Positions 54,483 through 63,899 of a DNA stretch of 64,000 nt are shown here, piece after piece. A program made the translations under genes and the position numbers. Under the pieces are notes generated by a model. It was not told where the DNA came from, searched no databases, and saw nothing but the letters and a program-made list of their open reading frames with translations. Source of the DNA: Diaphorobacter sp. HDW4B (GTDB lineage Bacteria; Pseudomonadota; Gammaproteobacteria; Burkholderiales; Burkholderiaceae_C); NCBI RefSeq assembly GCF_011305535.1, contig NZ_CP049905.1, positions 1,498,001 through 1,562,000 on the forward strand, read 5' to 3'. The stretch's first letter is position 1; every line of letters starts with the position of its first letter.

Positions 54483-56393
54483 TCACTCCACGGTGACCGA
54501 CTTGGCCAAATTGCGTGGCTTGTCCACATCCGTGCCGCGTGCGACGGCGGTGTGATACGCCAGCAATTGCAGCGGCACGACGTGCAGGATCGGGCTCAGT
54601 GCGCCGTAGTGTTCGGGCATGCGGATGACGTGGATGCCGTCTTCGCTTTCGATCTGCGAGTCGCCGTCGGCCAGCACATAGAGCACGCCGCCGCGCGCAC
54701 GCACTTCCTGCATGTTGCTCTTGAGCTTTTCGAGCAGCTCGTCGTGCGGGGCGACGGTGACCACCGGCATGCTGCTGGTGACGAGCGCGAGCGGGCCGTG
54801 CTTGAGTTCACCGGCGGGATAAGCCTCGGCGTGGATGTAGCTGATTTCCTTGAGCTTGAGCGCGCCTTCCAAGGCAATCGGGTAGTGGATGCCGCGACCG
54901 AGGAACAGCGCGTTTTCCATCTTGGCGAAGTCTTCGGCCCAGCTGATGACCTGTGGCTCCAGCGCGAGCACGGCTTGCAGGGCGACGGGCAGGTGGCGCA
55001 TCGATGTGAGGTACTGCGCTTCACGCTCTTCGGTCAGGCGGCCCTTGGATTGGGCGAGTGCGAGCGTGAGCAGGAACAGGCCAGCCAATTGCGTGGTGAA
55101 CGCCTTGGTCGACGCGACGCCGATTTCCACGCCCGCGCGCGTGATGTAGGCCAGTTCGCATTCGCGAACCATGGCGCTGGTGGCGACGTTGCAGACCGTG
55201 AGCGTGTGCGTCATGCCGAGGCTTTGCGCGTGGCGCAGCGCGGCCAGCGTGTCGGCGGTTTCGCCGGATTGGCTGATGGTGACGACCAGTGTCCTGGAAT
55301 TGGGCACGCTGGTGCGGTAGCGGTATTCGCTCGCGACTTCGACGTTGCAAGGGATCTTGGCGATGGCCTCGATCCAATACTTGGCCGCGCAGCCGCTGTA
55401 GTAGCTGGTGCCGCAGGCGAGGATCAGCACCGAGTCGATTTCCTTGAACACGCGCCACGCGGCGGTGCGTGTGCTGCCATCGGCGTCGATGCCATCGAAC
55501 AGCTCGGGCACGATGGCCTGCACGCCTTCTAGCGTGTCGGCAATCGCGCGTGGCTGCTCGAAGATTTCCTTTTGCATGTAGTGGCGATAGGGGCCGAGTT
55601 CGGCCGCGCCGCTGTGTGCGTGCACGGTGCGCACGGGGCGCTGTGCTTCGGTCATGCGCTGACCGGCCTGGTCGACGATCCAGTAGCGGCCGGGTTGCAG
55701 ATCGACCAGGTCGCCTTCCTTCAGATAGACGATCTGGTTGGTCACGCCCGCGAGCGCCATGGCGTCGCTGGCGAGGAAGTTTTCGTTCTCGCCCACGCCC
55801 AGCACCAGCGGCGATCCGGCACGCGCGCCGACCACGCGATGCGGCTCATCCTTGTGCATGACGGCAATCGCGAACGCGCCATGCAGTTGCGCGATGGCGG
55901 CCTTCACGGCCTCGAACAGGTCGCCGTCGTACAGGCTGTCGACCAGATGCGCAATGACTTCGGTGTCCGTCTGACTGGAGAACGCGTAGCCGCGCGCCTG
56001 CAGCATGCTGCGCAGTTCCTGATAGTTCTCGATGATGCCGTTGTGCACCAGCGCGACGCGGGCCGCACGGTCGGTTTCGGCGGGCGCGGCGTTCGGTCCG
56101 TGGCTGAAATGCGGGTGCGCGTTGTGCACGGCCGGTGCACCATGCGTGGCCCAGCGGGTGTGGGCAATGCCGGTTGCGCCTTGCAGATGCTCGGTATCGA
56201 CCTGCGCCTGCAGTTCGGCCACACGCGCTGTGCTGCGTGCGCGGTGCAGACCGCCCGTGGGGTTGTTGCCCATGCTGGCTTCGTGCACCGCCACGCCGCA
56301 GGAGTCATAACCACGGTATTCGAGGCGTTGAAGGCCCTGGACGAGGATGGGAACGATATTGCGATGGGAAACCGCGCCGACGATGCCGCACAT
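54483..56393 (-). CDS. glmS: Glutamine-fructose-6-phosphate aminotransferase (isomerizing)
   Basis: A 636-residue enzyme that makes glucosamine-6-phosphate from fructose-6-phosphate and glutamine, the first step to UDP-GlcNAc. It begins MCGIVGAV, with Cys2 as the glutaminase nucleophile. Next come [13 protein letters not shown] and [13 protein letters not shown], two SIS sugar-isomerase domains ([23 protein letters not shown]) and the C-terminal [13 protein letters not shown]. It is slightly longer than usual because of small insertions in the glutaminase domain (around [17 protein letters not shown]). glmU lies 2.5 kb away. No glmS ribozyme was looked for with success; that element is typical of Gram-positives. 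Confidence 0.97.
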   Translation of the reverse strand: MCGIVGAVSHRNIVPILVQGLQRLEYRGYDSCGVAVHEASMGNNPTGGLHRARSTARVAELQAQVDTEHLQGATGIAHTRWATHGAPAVHNAHPHFSHGPNAAPAETDRAARVALVHNGIIENYQELRSMLQARGYAFSSQTDTEVIAHLVDSLYDGDLFEAVKAAIAQLHGAFAIAVMHKDEPHRVVGARAGSPLVLGVGENENFLASDAMALAGVTNQIVYLKEGDLVDLQPGRYWIVDQAGQRMTEAQRPVRTVHAHSGAAELGPYRHYMQKEIFEQPRAIADTLEGVQAIVPELFDGIDADGSTRTAAWRVFKEIDSVLILACGTSYYSGCAAKYWIEAIAKIPCNVEVASEYRYRTSVPNSRTLVVTISQSGETADTLAALRHAQSLGMTHTLTVCNVATSAMVRECELAYITRAGVEIGVASTKAFTTQLAGLFLLTLALAQSKGRLTEEREAQYLTSMRHLPVALQAVLALEPQVISWAEDFAKMENALFLGRGIHYPIALEGALKLKEISYIHAEAYPAGELKHGPLALVTSSMPVVTVAPHDELLEKLKSNMQEVRARGGVLYVLADGDSQIESEDGIHVIRMPEHYGALSPILHVVPLQLLAYHTAVARGTDVDKPRNLAKSVTVE

Positions 56394-56579
56394 AGGTGAC
56401 TGCTCCTTGCGGAGCTGCCGGCTCCGCGTTCGGTTGGAAGGTCCGTGGACCCGTTGAATCAAGAATGGACGCGATCGTACGCAGCCATGAATGAATTTTG
56501 TGATTCATTTTTGATTGAATTTGAAATAATATTTCGCAACAAATATGGATTGAAATTTAGTTTCATAATTCATTTGAAT
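56394..56579. promoter_or_regulatory. Divergent glmS / Lrp-type regulator region with repeated ATGAAT/ATTCAT motifs
   Basis: The part near the regulator gene is AT-rich. ATGAAT (56491-56496) and ATTCAT (56503-56508) form a dyad, and related ATTGAAT and ATTCATTTGAAT words recur to 56580. Lrp-type proteins often bind several weak AT-rich dyads before their own gene, so autoregulation here is plausible. No exact consensus match is claimed. Confidence 0.4.
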
Positions 56580-57068
56580 ATGGAATCACAAGACACCGTC
56601 ATAGACGCCATCGACAAGCAGTTGCTCAACCTGTTGCAGAAAGACGCGTCCATCAGCAACCAGTCGCTGGCCGAGCTCGTCCACGTCTCACCGCCCACCT
56701 GCCTGCGCCGCGTGCGCCGTCTGCATGAGCTTGGGCTGATCGAAAAGCAGGTCGCGCTGCTGCAACCGGACCGCTTGGCGCAGTTGCAAGGGCACGGACT
56801 GACGGCCATTGTCGAGATCACGCTCGACCAGCAAGGCGCGGAGTTTCTGAACGCCTTCGAGGCCCGCGTGATTGCGCACGAGCAGGTGCAGCAATGCTGG
56901 CGCGTCTCGCCCGGCCCGGACTTCATTCTGGTGGTCCACGCCCATGACATGCCCGCCTACCACGCGCTCGCGCAGCGGCTGTTCACGCACGACGCCAACG
57001 TGCGCAACGTGAAGGCATTCTTTGCCACCCACCGCGCGAAATTCGACACCTTTGTGCCACTCGAATGA
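56580..57068 (+). CDS. Lrp/AsnC family transcriptional regulator
   Basis: A 162-residue regulator of the Lrp/AsnC (feast/famine) family. The N-terminal helix-turn-helix is visible in LLNLLQKDASISNQSLAELVHVSPPTCLRRVRRLHELGLI, and the C-terminal part is the RAM/AsnC ligand-binding domain (GHGLTAIVEITL; VSPGPDFILVVHAHD). It should bind an amino acid and act as an oligomer on DNA. The ATG at 56580 is preferred because it gives the normal domain start; longer readings cover the AT-rich control region. It is divergent from glmS. Confidence 0.93.
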   Translation: MESQDTVIDAIDKQLLNLLQKDASISNQSLAELVHVSPPTCLRRVRRLHELGLIEKQVALLQPDRLAQLQGHGLTAIVEITLDQQGAEFLNAFEARVIAHEQVQQCWRVSPGPDFILVVHAHDMPAYHALAQRLFTHDANVRNVKAFFATHRAKFDTFVPLE

Positions 57069-57262
57069 AGCTTGAATGAGGCTTGAATAAGCTCCGATAG
57101 ACTCCATCTTCAAGCATTGGCAAATCGTTACCAATCTACCGCTACGCCCGCCCCGAACGCGCTGCGTGTTTGGCCTACGATGTGCCCACAGGGTTGTTAC
57201 CTCATTTCCAACTTCCGCGCGCCAAGACAAGCAAGTACAGGCGGCGGTTCAGGAGCTTGTGC

Positions 57263-58258
57263 ATGGAGTTCAAGGACTATTACAAAATCCTGGGCGTTGA
57301 CAAAAGCGCCTCTCAGGACGAGATCAAGAAGGCTTACCGAAAGCTCGCCCGCAAATACCACCCGGACGTCAGCAAGGAAAAAGACGCCTCCGAACGCATG
57401 GCCGAGGTCAACGAGGCCAACACCGTGCTGTCCGATCCGGAAAAGCGCGCCGCCTACGACAACCTCGGCAAAGAAGGCGCCTACCGCGGCGGCCAAGACT
57501 TCCGCGCGCCACCCGACTGGGACTCAGGATTCGAATTCACCGGCTCGCACGACGGCGACGGCGGCATGGACAGCGCCGCCTTCAGCGACTTCTTCGAGCA
57601 GATGTTCGGCCGCACCGCACGCGCGCAGCGTGGCGGCGGCGCTGGAAACGGTGCGGGCGCATCCCAGTTCCGCAGCGGCCCGCCCCCATCGCAACGCGGT
57701 GAAGACCACCACGCCAAGATCGAACTCGATCTGCAGGACTCGTACACCGGCGCGGAACGCATGCTCTCGCTGCGCGGCGCCAAGCTGGACGACAGCGGCC
57801 ACCTGGTCAACGAAGAACGCCAACTGCAAGTGACGATCCCCAAGGGCGTGCGCGCAGGCCAGCTGATTCGCCTCTCCGGCCAAGGCAGCCCCGGCTACGG
57901 CGGCGCACCCAACGGCGACCTGTTCCTCGAAGTGCAGTTCAAGCCCGACGCCCGCTGGCGCGCGCAAGACCGCGACGTCTATCAAAGCGTGAACGTCTCG
58001 CCATGGGAAGCCGAACTCGGCGGCCCCATCGAAGTGACCACGCCGAATGGAAGCACCGTCGAAGTCAACGTCCCCGCCCACTCCAAGACCGGCCGCAAAC
58101 TGCGCCTGAAAGAACGCGGCCTGCCCTCGGCCACGCCCGGCGATCTGTATCTGGAACTGCACATCGTGGTGCCCCAAGCCACCACCGACGAGCAACGCGC
58201 CGCCTACAGCAACCTCGCCAAAGCCTTCGCGCAATTCAACCCGCGCAGCGGCCAGTAA
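57263..58258 (+). CDS. cbpA: Curved DNA-binding protein / DnaJ-type co-chaperone CbpA
   Basis: A 331-residue DnaJ homologue. The J domain (residues 1-70, MEFKDYYKILGVDKSA, with HPD in KYHPDVSKE) is followed by a Gly-rich linker and the two C-terminal substrate-binding domains (IELDLQDSYTGAER; VNVSPWEAELGGPIEV). There is no zinc-finger region, which marks it as CbpA and not DnaJ. It helps DnaK, and in E. coli the protein also binds curved DNA. An AGGAG site precedes the ATG. The modulator gene cbpM follows after 26 bases, the standard pairing. Confidence 0.94.
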   Translation: MEFKDYYKILGVDKSASQDEIKKAYRKLARKYHPDVSKEKDASERMAEVNEANTVLSDPEKRAAYDNLGKEGAYRGGQDFRAPPDWDSGFEFTGSHDGDGGMDSAAFSDFFEQMFGRTARAQRGGGAGNGAGASQFRSGPPPSQRGEDHHAKIELDLQDSYTGAERMLSLRGAKLDDSGHLVNEERQLQVTIPKGVRAGQLIRLSGQGSPGYGGAPNGDLFLEVQFKPDARWRAQDRDVYQSVNVSPWEAELGGPIEVTTPNGSTVEVNVPAHSKTGRKLRLKERGLPSATPGDLYLELHIVVPQATTDEQRAAYSNLAKAFAQFNPRSGQ

Positions 58259-58284
58259 TCGAAAAGACCGCAAGGAGTTTGCAC

Positions 58285-58614
58285 ATGCCCGCACAAACAA
58301 CAGCGACGACCAAGGCGCTTGCCGAACTGCTGGACGACCACACCCTGAGCCTCGAAGACCTCGCCCGCGCCTGCGCCATGGCCCCCGACTGGGTCAGCGC
58401 CCGCGCCACGGAAGGCCTGCTCCAAGGCGATCAGGCCACAGGCACCTGGCGCTTCACCAGCACGACAGTCATCCGCGCAAGAAGAATGGCCCGCCTCGAA
58501 TCCACATTCGAAGCCGACCCGCAACTGGCCGCATTGACCACAGACCTGATGGAAGAAGTCGCAGAACTGAAAACGCGCCTTCGCCAGTTGGAAGCAGCCT
58601 TCACCCGCCGCTAA
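58285..58614 (+). CDS. cbpM: Chaperone modulator CbpM-like protein
   Basis: A 109-residue protein of the CbpM/MerR-like group. The N-terminal half holds a helix-turn-helix-like segment (LSLEDLARACAMAPDWVSARATEGLL); the C-terminal half is a coiled coil (DLMEEVAELKTRLRQLEAAF), as in CbpM. In E. coli CbpM binds the CbpA J domain and blocks its activity. The call rests on this layout and on the position 26 bases after cbpA. A strong AAGGAG ribosome site sets the start. Repeat copy D follows the stop by 14 bases. Confidence 0.85.
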   Translation: MPAQTTATTKALAELLDDHTLSLEDLARACAMAPDWVSARATEGLLQGDQATGTWRFTSTTVIRARRMARLESTFEADPQLAALTTDLMEEVAELKTRLRQLEAAFTRR

Positions 58615-58628
58615 AAATGCGTCACCAG

Positions 58629-58830
58629 CGTCTCGCGAAGTCGCGAGACGAAACCGGCACGAGCAACGCGAAGTGCCGAATCACACCTCTTCCAGACTGA
58701 CTTGCGGCAAGCTGTCTGAACGGAGCGCCTACGGCGCGCAGAGAGTTTTGCCGCAGGTATTCAAGCGCGCTTTTGGTGACTTTTCGCGCGCCAGCGAAAA
58801 GTTACTCCGCCGCCGGGCGGAACTCCCGGC
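58629..58830 (+). repeat. Structured intergenic element, copy D (plus orientation)
   Basis: The element lies between the convergent cbpM and glmU genes. Hairpins in order: CGTCTCGCG (58629-58637) with CGCGAGACG (58642-58650); CTTGCGGCAA (58701-58710) with TTGCCGCAGG (58748-58757); GTGACTTTTCGC (58776-58787) with GCGAAAAGTTAC (58794-58805) around the loop GCGCCA; and gccggg/cccggc ending at 58830. Against copy C, the A-T pair in stem 1 becomes G-C and the arms of stem 3 change together, which is covariation. Confidence 0.8.
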
Positions 58831-58877
58831 ATCGGACCTGAACCACCGAGCAGAAGCCAAAAAAGAATCACGAAGAA

Positions 58878-60305
58878 TCACTTCTTCGCAGGCCGCGTCC
58901 AATCAGCAATGGAAACCTGCTTCCCCCGAGCCACAGTCAAAGACCCCGGCAAAGTGTTCTTGGTCACCGTAGACCCACCACCCACAGTCCCCCCCGCCCC
59001 GATGGTCACCGGAGCCACCAACACACAGTTGCTCCCCACATGCACATCGGCCTCGATCACCGTCCGATGCTTGTTCGCACCATCGTAGTTGGCGGTGATG
59101 CTCCCCGCCCCGTAGTTCACCCGCTCGCCCACGGTTGCATCGCCCAGATACGCCAGATGATTGGCCTTGGCCCCATCGGCCAGCGTGGAGTTCTTGACCT
59201 CGACAAAGTTGCCGATGTGCACCTCGCGCCCCAGTTGCGCGCCCGGACGCAGCCGCGCGAACGGACCGATCAGAGCGCCCTCGCCCACGGAAGCCCCTGC
59301 CTTTTCGCCATCGATGTGCGTGAACGGATGAATCACCGCACCCGCCGCGATCTTCGCGTTGCTGATGTGGCAATACGCGCCGATGCGCGCGCCTTCGCCG
59401 ATCTCGACCTGACCGGTGAAGATGCAGCCCACGTCGATCTCCACGTCGGTCGAGCAGTCTAGCTGCGCGAGCACGCCGCGCACATCGTCACGCAGATCGA
59501 AACGCGCAGGATCGGCCATGCGCACGCCCTGCTCCATGAGCTTGGTGGCCTGACGCAGTTGGTGCGCGCGCTCCAGCGCCGCCAGTTGCATGGGACTGTT
59601 CACGCCCTCGACCTGCAACGGGTCGTTGATGCAGTGGCCGACCACGCCGACACCATCGGCCACGGCCATTGCGACCACGTCGGTCAGGTAATACTCTTTC
59701 TGCGCGTTGTTGTTGTCGATGCGCGCGAGCCATTGCTTCAAATGCTTGGCAGGCGCGGCCATGATGCCGCTGTAGATCTCGTTGATCGCGCGCTGCTCGT
59801 CGCTCGCGTCCTTGTGCTCGACGATGCGCTGGACCACGCCGTTGGCATCGCGCACGATGCGGCCGTAGCCGGTTGGATCGGGAACGCGCACCGTCAGCAG
59901 CGCGAGCTTGTCACCACCCGAAGCCTGGACCAGATCGGCCACCGTCTGCGCCTGCGTGAGCGGCACGTCGCCCGAGAGCACGACGACCACGCCATCGTCA
60001 TCCTGCAGCTTGGGCACGGCCTGCTGCACGGCATGACCGGTGCCGAGCTGCGGCTCCTGACGCACGAACTGCATGTCGAACTTCGTCGCTGTCGGCAACT
60101 GGAAAGCCGAGCACGCGGCCTCGACCTCCTCCGCGCCGTGGCCCGTCACCACCACCACGCGGCGCGGCGCAAGGCTCTGCGCCTGCGACACCACATGTTG
60201 CAGCAGCGGCCTGCCCGCCAGACGTTGCAGAACCTTGGGAGTGCGGCTTTTCATGCGCGTGCCCTTGCCCGCAGCCATGATGATGATGTCGATTTGCGCT
60301 GTCAT
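58878..60305 (-). CDS. glmU: Bifunctional GlmU (N-acetyltransferase / uridyltransferase)
   Basis: A 475-residue enzyme that acetylates glucosamine-1-phosphate and then makes UDP-N-acetylglucosamine for cell-wall and lipopolysaccharide synthesis. The N-terminal nucleotidyltransferase domain starts IIIMAAGKGTRMKSRTPKVL, with VVVLSGDVPLT. The C-terminal half is a left-handed beta-helix of hexapeptide repeats (IGEGARIGAYCHISNAKIAAG; GSNCVLVAPVTIGAGG). Length is normal. It works after GlmS and GlmM in the same pathway; glmS lies 2.5 kb upstream in this window. Confidence 0.97.
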   Translation of the reverse strand: MTAQIDIIIMAAGKGTRMKSRTPKVLQRLAGRPLLQHVVSQAQSLAPRRVVVVTGHGAEEVEAACSAFQLPTATKFDMQFVRQEPQLGTGHAVQQAVPKLQDDDGVVVVLSGDVPLTQAQTVADLVQASGGDKLALLTVRVPDPTGYGRIVRDANGVVQRIVEHKDASDEQRAINEIYSGIMAAPAKHLKQWLARIDNNNAQKEYYLTDVVAMAVADGVGVVGHCINDPLQVEGVNSPMQLAALERAHQLRQATKLMEQGVRMADPARFDLRDDVRGVLAQLDCSTDVEIDVGCIFTGQVEIGEGARIGAYCHISNAKIAAGAVIHPFTHIDGEKAGASVGEGALIGPFARLRPGAQLGREVHIGNFVEVKNSTLADGAKANHLAYLGDATVGERVNYGAGSITANYDGANKHRTVIEADVHVGSNCVLVAPVTIGAGGTVGGGSTVTKNTLPGSLTVARGKQVSIADWTRPAKK

Positions 60306-60393
60306 GTGTGTCGTGAGAACAGGCGATCAGGTCACTCGGACCTCGATCCCCTGAAGGATGAAAAGCAAAAGCCTGATTATCCGGCTTCTCTGC

Positions 60394-60711
60394 TCATGCC
60401 TTGCGGCGCTCCCATTGATAGCGCACGGCCTGCTGCGCGGCGGGCTCCAGAACCACATGCTGACCGGGCGCGACATCCAGCGTCTGACCGGCACCCAGAA
60501 ACAGGTCCTCAGCCTGCGCGCTGCCCGACGTCTGGGTGATCCAGGCATTGCCGCTGCTCGCCAGAAGCGAAAGCCGCATGGCCTCGCGGCTGTGCAGGCT
60601 TACCGCATTACCCACCCGCAGCGTGTTCATCTGGAAGAAGCCCACGCGTTCGGTGGAATGAGATGGTTGATGTGAAGATTGTTGCGAATCGAGAACATGG
60701 GTCGCGGTCAT
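60394..60711 (-). CDS. DUF2917 protein
   Basis: A 105-residue protein matching the DUF2917 family (PF11142), a small beta-rich group of unknown function found mainly in Betaproteobacteria. Recognisable parts are LSLLASSGNAWITQTSG, EDLFLGAGQTLDVAPGQHVVLEP and the closing AVRYQWER. The start at 60711 follows an AAAGGAG ribosome site. It is divergent from a LysR-type regulator gene across 95 bases, a pairing typical for LysR targets, so that regulator probably controls it. Confidence 0.8.
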   Translation of the reverse strand: MTATHVLDSQQSSHQPSHSTERVGFFQMNTLRVGNAVSLHSREAMRLSLLASSGNAWITQTSGSAQAEDLFLGAGQTLDVAPGQHVVLEPAAQQAVRYQWERRKA

Positions 60712-60806
60712 GGCGGACTCCTTTTGTGGGCTGCAAGTCATTGGATGTGCTGAGTATTTGACTCGCGGGCGTTTCCATCGTCCAATGAAATGGAACCCTC
60801 TGATAG

Positions 60807-61892
60807 ATGCGCAAACCGCATCAATCTCATCCCGACAAAATGAAGCCGACCAAGCCGACCAAGCCCACCTCGCCCGCCGCCTCCGCGCAGCCCTCGCTGC
60901 CACCCACGCCACCGCCGATTGCGCATCTGCGCACGCGCCCCGTGTCGGTGGGCAACTGGCGTGCGTTTCTGGCCGTGGCACGGCATCTCAATTTCCGCGC
61001 GGCGGCCGACGAAATGGCACTCACGCAATCGGCTGTGAGCCGCCAGATTCAGGCGCTCGAAGAAGAAGTGGGTGTGCCCCTGTTCCTGCGCCACACGCGC
61101 GCGGTGGAACTGACCACGGCGGGCGGCCAGTTGTTCCAGACGCTGACGCCCGCACTCGAACGGCTCGACGCCGCCGTGCGCATGGTGCGCCAGACAGCGG
61201 GCCGCAAGAATGTGGCGATCACCACCTGGGCGAGCTTTGCGTCGATGTGGCTGATTCCACGGCTCGAAGACTTTCAGCGCAACTATCCCGACATCGACAT
61301 CCGCATCGACGCCAGCGACAACGTGGTCGATCTGGACACCTCGGATGTGGATCTCGCCCTGCGCTCTGCTGTTTCTGGTTCGCAGCCCTTCGGTGCCAAG
61401 CGTCTTTTCGGCGAACAGCTGTGCGTGGTCGCCAGTCCGTGGCTGCTCAAAAGCATGCAGCCGATCAAGACGCCGGGCGACGTAGCGCATTTCACTCTGA
61501 TCGAAGCGGGCGATGCGCACCGCCTGTCGTACTTCGAGTGGATCACCTGGCGACGCTGGTTCGAGGTCTATGGCGTCTCGCGCCTGCAGCCCGCGCGCTG
61601 GCTGTATTTCAACTACGCGCAGCAGATCGTGCAGTCCACGCTGGCGGGGCAAGGCCTGTCGCTGGCGCGCATGCCGCTGGTCGCCGACGCGCTCGCCACG
61701 GGCGATCTGGTCGAGGTGCTGCCAGGCCACCGGCTCGATTCACCGCTGGCCTACTGGCTCATCATTGGCCCGCGAAGTGCCCAGCGCCCGGAGGTACAGG
61801 CGTTCTGCGCATGGCTGCAGTTGCAGGCCCAGACCACGCGCGAAGCCATTGGCGAGGTGCCGGACACCGACATGCGGGACGATCTCCCTTGA
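60807..61892 (+). CDS. LysR family transcriptional regulator
   Basis: A LysR-type regulator of up to 361 residues. The helix-turn-helix is in AVARHLNFRAAADEMALTQSAVSRQIQALEEEVGVPLF, followed by a type 2 periplasmic-binding-like effector domain. It resembles the GcvA-like subgroup. The N-terminus before the DNA-binding domain is unusually long (about 48 residues) and Pro/Lys/Thr-rich, with three repeats of KPT; a second ATG at 60840 would shorten it. Neither start has a clear ribosome site. It is divergent from the DUF2917 gene. Confidence 0.88.
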   Translation: MRKPHQSHPDKMKPTKPTKPTSPAASAQPSLPPTPPPIAHLRTRPVSVGNWRAFLAVARHLNFRAAADEMALTQSAVSRQIQALEEEVGVPLFLRHTRAVELTTAGGQLFQTLTPALERLDAAVRMVRQTAGRKNVAITTWASFASMWLIPRLEDFQRNYPDIDIRIDASDNVVDLDTSDVDLALRSAVSGSQPFGAKRLFGEQLCVVASPWLLKSMQPIKTPGDVAHFTLIEAGDAHRLSYFEWITWRRWFEVYGVSRLQPARWLYFNYAQQIVQSTLAGQGLSLARMPLVADALATGDLVEVLPGHRLDSPLAYWLIIGPRSAQRPEVQAFCAWLQLQAQTTREAIGEVPDTDMRDDLP

Positions 61893-62106
61893 GACTCTTG
61901 AAGGCCATCCGCCGCTGCGGCATTCAAGCGACTTGATGCAGCGCAACCCTCATTTCAGCCAGCTTGAGGCATATCAACATATGCATTTGCGATACATCAA
62001 AAGCCAATCAAACTTGGCTGGAGATAACCGTAACACCTATACACGTTTTTAACAATTTACTGGCATCCTGACCCTCTTTGTTGGAACCCACAGCCGGAGG
62101 ATGCTG

Positions 62107-62547
62107 ATGACTTTGATGCCCTGGAGCGCGGAGCTGGAACTTGGAATTGTCGAGATTGATACGCAGCACCGCGTTCTGGTCGATCTGGCAAACGCAATGC
62201 ATGACGAAATCCGCGATGTGGGCCCACTCAGCCCCGTCATCGGGCAGATTCTGGAATCGCTGGTGGATTACACGCACAACCACTTCATCATGGAAGAGGT
62301 GCTGTTCCGCAAATATGCCTACTCGCACGAGGAAGCGCACGAGGCCGAGCACGGCGTGTTCACCGGGCGCATCATGGACTTGCTCACCCGCTTCGAGGAC
62401 GGCGAGACCGTCGGCCAGGAGGCGCTGGAGTTGCTCAAGGACTGGCTGATCCACCACATCTGCGTGGTGGACCGCGCCTATCTGCCCTTCATGAAAGCCG
62501 CGCTCGAAAAAGAATCCGAGGCGAATCTGGTGCCCTTCCCGACCTGA
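62107..62547 (+). CDS. Bacteriohemerythrin
   Basis: A 146-residue hemerythrin with a di-iron site. Likely ligands are His21 (DTQH), His59 and Glu63 (NHFIMEE), His78 and His82 (HEAEH), and His117 and Asp122 (HHICVVD). Single-domain hemerythrins bind oxygen and may serve as oxygen stores or sensors. The ATG at 62107 was chosen over 62101 because GGAGG lies right against 62101 but six bases before 62107. It stands alone and converges with tyrS. Confidence 0.92.
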   Translation: MTLMPWSAELELGIVEIDTQHRVLVDLANAMHDEIRDVGPLSPVIGQILESLVDYTHNHFIMEEVLFRKYAYSHEEAHEAEHGVFTGRIMDLLTRFEDGETVGQEALELLKDWLIHHICVVDRAYLPFMKAALEKESEANLVPFPT

Positions 62548-62582
62548 TCAGACAGACCGGGAGGGACGAGCGAGCCTCGCGC

Positions 62583-63815
62583 TCAGGCGAGCGTGATGCG
62601 GGCGAACTTGCGCTTGCCGACCTGCAGCACGAAAGTGCCGGCTTCGACCTTCAGGCCCTTGTCGCTGATCACCGTGCCGTCGATGCGCACGCCGCCGCCG
62701 TCGATCAGGCGGTTGGCTTCGCTGCCCGAAGGCGCCAGGTTGGCTTGTTTGAGCAAGGCACCGATGCCCATCGGCGCGCCCGAGAGCTGCACCTCGGGAA
62801 TGTCGTCCGGAATACCGCCCTTGCTGCGGTTGATGAAGTCCTGCTCCGCCGCCTCGGCCGCCGCAGCGCTGTGAAAGCGCGCGGTGATTTCCTTGGCCAG
62901 CAGCACCTTGGCATCCTTGGGATTGCGGCCGCCTTCGATTTCGAGCTTGAGCGCGGCGATTTCCGGCAGGCTCATGAACGACAGCAGCGTGTACCAGTCC
63001 CACATCAGCGTGTCCGAGATCGACAGCACCTTGGCGAACATGGTGTTGGCGTCCTCGGTGATGCCGATGTAGTTGTTCTTGGACTTGGACATCTTGTTCT
63101 CGCCGTCCAGACCCACCAGCAAAGGCATGGTGAGCACACACTGCGATTCCTGACCATATTCAGCCTGCAGGTGGCGGCCCATCAGCAGATTGAATTTCTG
63201 GTCGGTGCCGCCGAGTTCCAGATCCGATTTCAAAGCCACCGAGTCATAGCCCTGCAGCAGCGGGTAGAGGAATTCGTGCAAGCTGATCGAGCTGCCATCG
63301 GTGAAGCGCTGATGGAAGTCGTTGCGCTCCATCATGCGGGCCACCGTGTACTTGGCCGACAGCTGGATCATGCCGCGCGCGCCCAGTTGGTCGCACCATT
63401 CGCTGTTGTAGCGCAGCTCGGTCTTGGCGGGATCCAGCACCTTATAGGCCTGATCGCGGTAGGTCTCGGCGTTGATCTTGATCTGCTCGGCCGTCAGCGG
63501 AGGACGGGTCGTATTGCGGCCCGATGGATCGCCGATCAAGGTCGTGAAGTCGCCGATCAGAAAGATCACCGTGTGACCCAGGTCCTGCAACTGGCGCATC
63601 TTGTTGAGCACGACCGTGTGACCGATGTGGATGTCGGGCGCTGTCGGGTCCAGGCCGAGCTTGATGCGCAGGGGTTTGCCGGTGGCTTCCGAGCGCGCCA
63701 ATTTCTGGATCCAGTCCTCTTTGGGCAGGAGTTCGTCGACGCCGCGCAGAGTGATTTCAAGCGCCTGTCTGACACTGTCGGTGACCGGGTATGTTGTAAC
63801 AGCTGAATGATTCAT
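62583..63815 (-). CDS. tyrS: Tyrosine-tRNA ligase
   Basis: A 410-residue class I aminoacyl-tRNA synthetase that charges tRNA-Tyr. The HIGH-type motif is in [14 protein letters not shown], the KMSKS motif in [13 protein letters not shown], and the C-terminal S4 RNA-binding domain is [19 protein letters not shown]. The start at 63815 ([13 protein letters not shown]) was chosen by resemblance to relatives; an in-frame ATG at 63845 adds ten residues, and neither has a strong ribosome site. Housekeeping and single in this window. Confidence 0.96.
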   Translation of the reverse strand: MNHSAVTTYPVTDSVRQALEITLRGVDELLPKEDWIQKLARSEATGKPLRIKLGLDPTAPDIHIGHTVVLNKMRQLQDLGHTVIFLIGDFTTLIGDPSGRNTTRPPLTAEQIKINAETYRDQAYKVLDPAKTELRYNSEWCDQLGARGMIQLSAKYTVARMMERNDFHQRFTDGSSISLHEFLYPLLQGYDSVALKSDLELGGTDQKFNLLMGRHLQAEYGQESQCVLTMPLLVGLDGENKMSKSKNNYIGITEDANTMFAKVLSISDTLMWDWYTLLSFMSLPEIAALKLEIEGGRNPKDAKVLLAKEITARFHSAAAAEAAEQDFINRSKGGIPDDIPEVQLSGAPMGIGALLKQANLAPSGSEANRLIDGGGVRIDGTVISDKGLKVEAGTFVLQVGKRKFARITLA

Positions 63816-63899
63816 AAGGGTTTTTATGGGTGTCTGGTCAGACATGGTCGTTATACTTCTGCACTTCGATGCGGTGAAGGATTTTAGTAGGCTCGTCAT

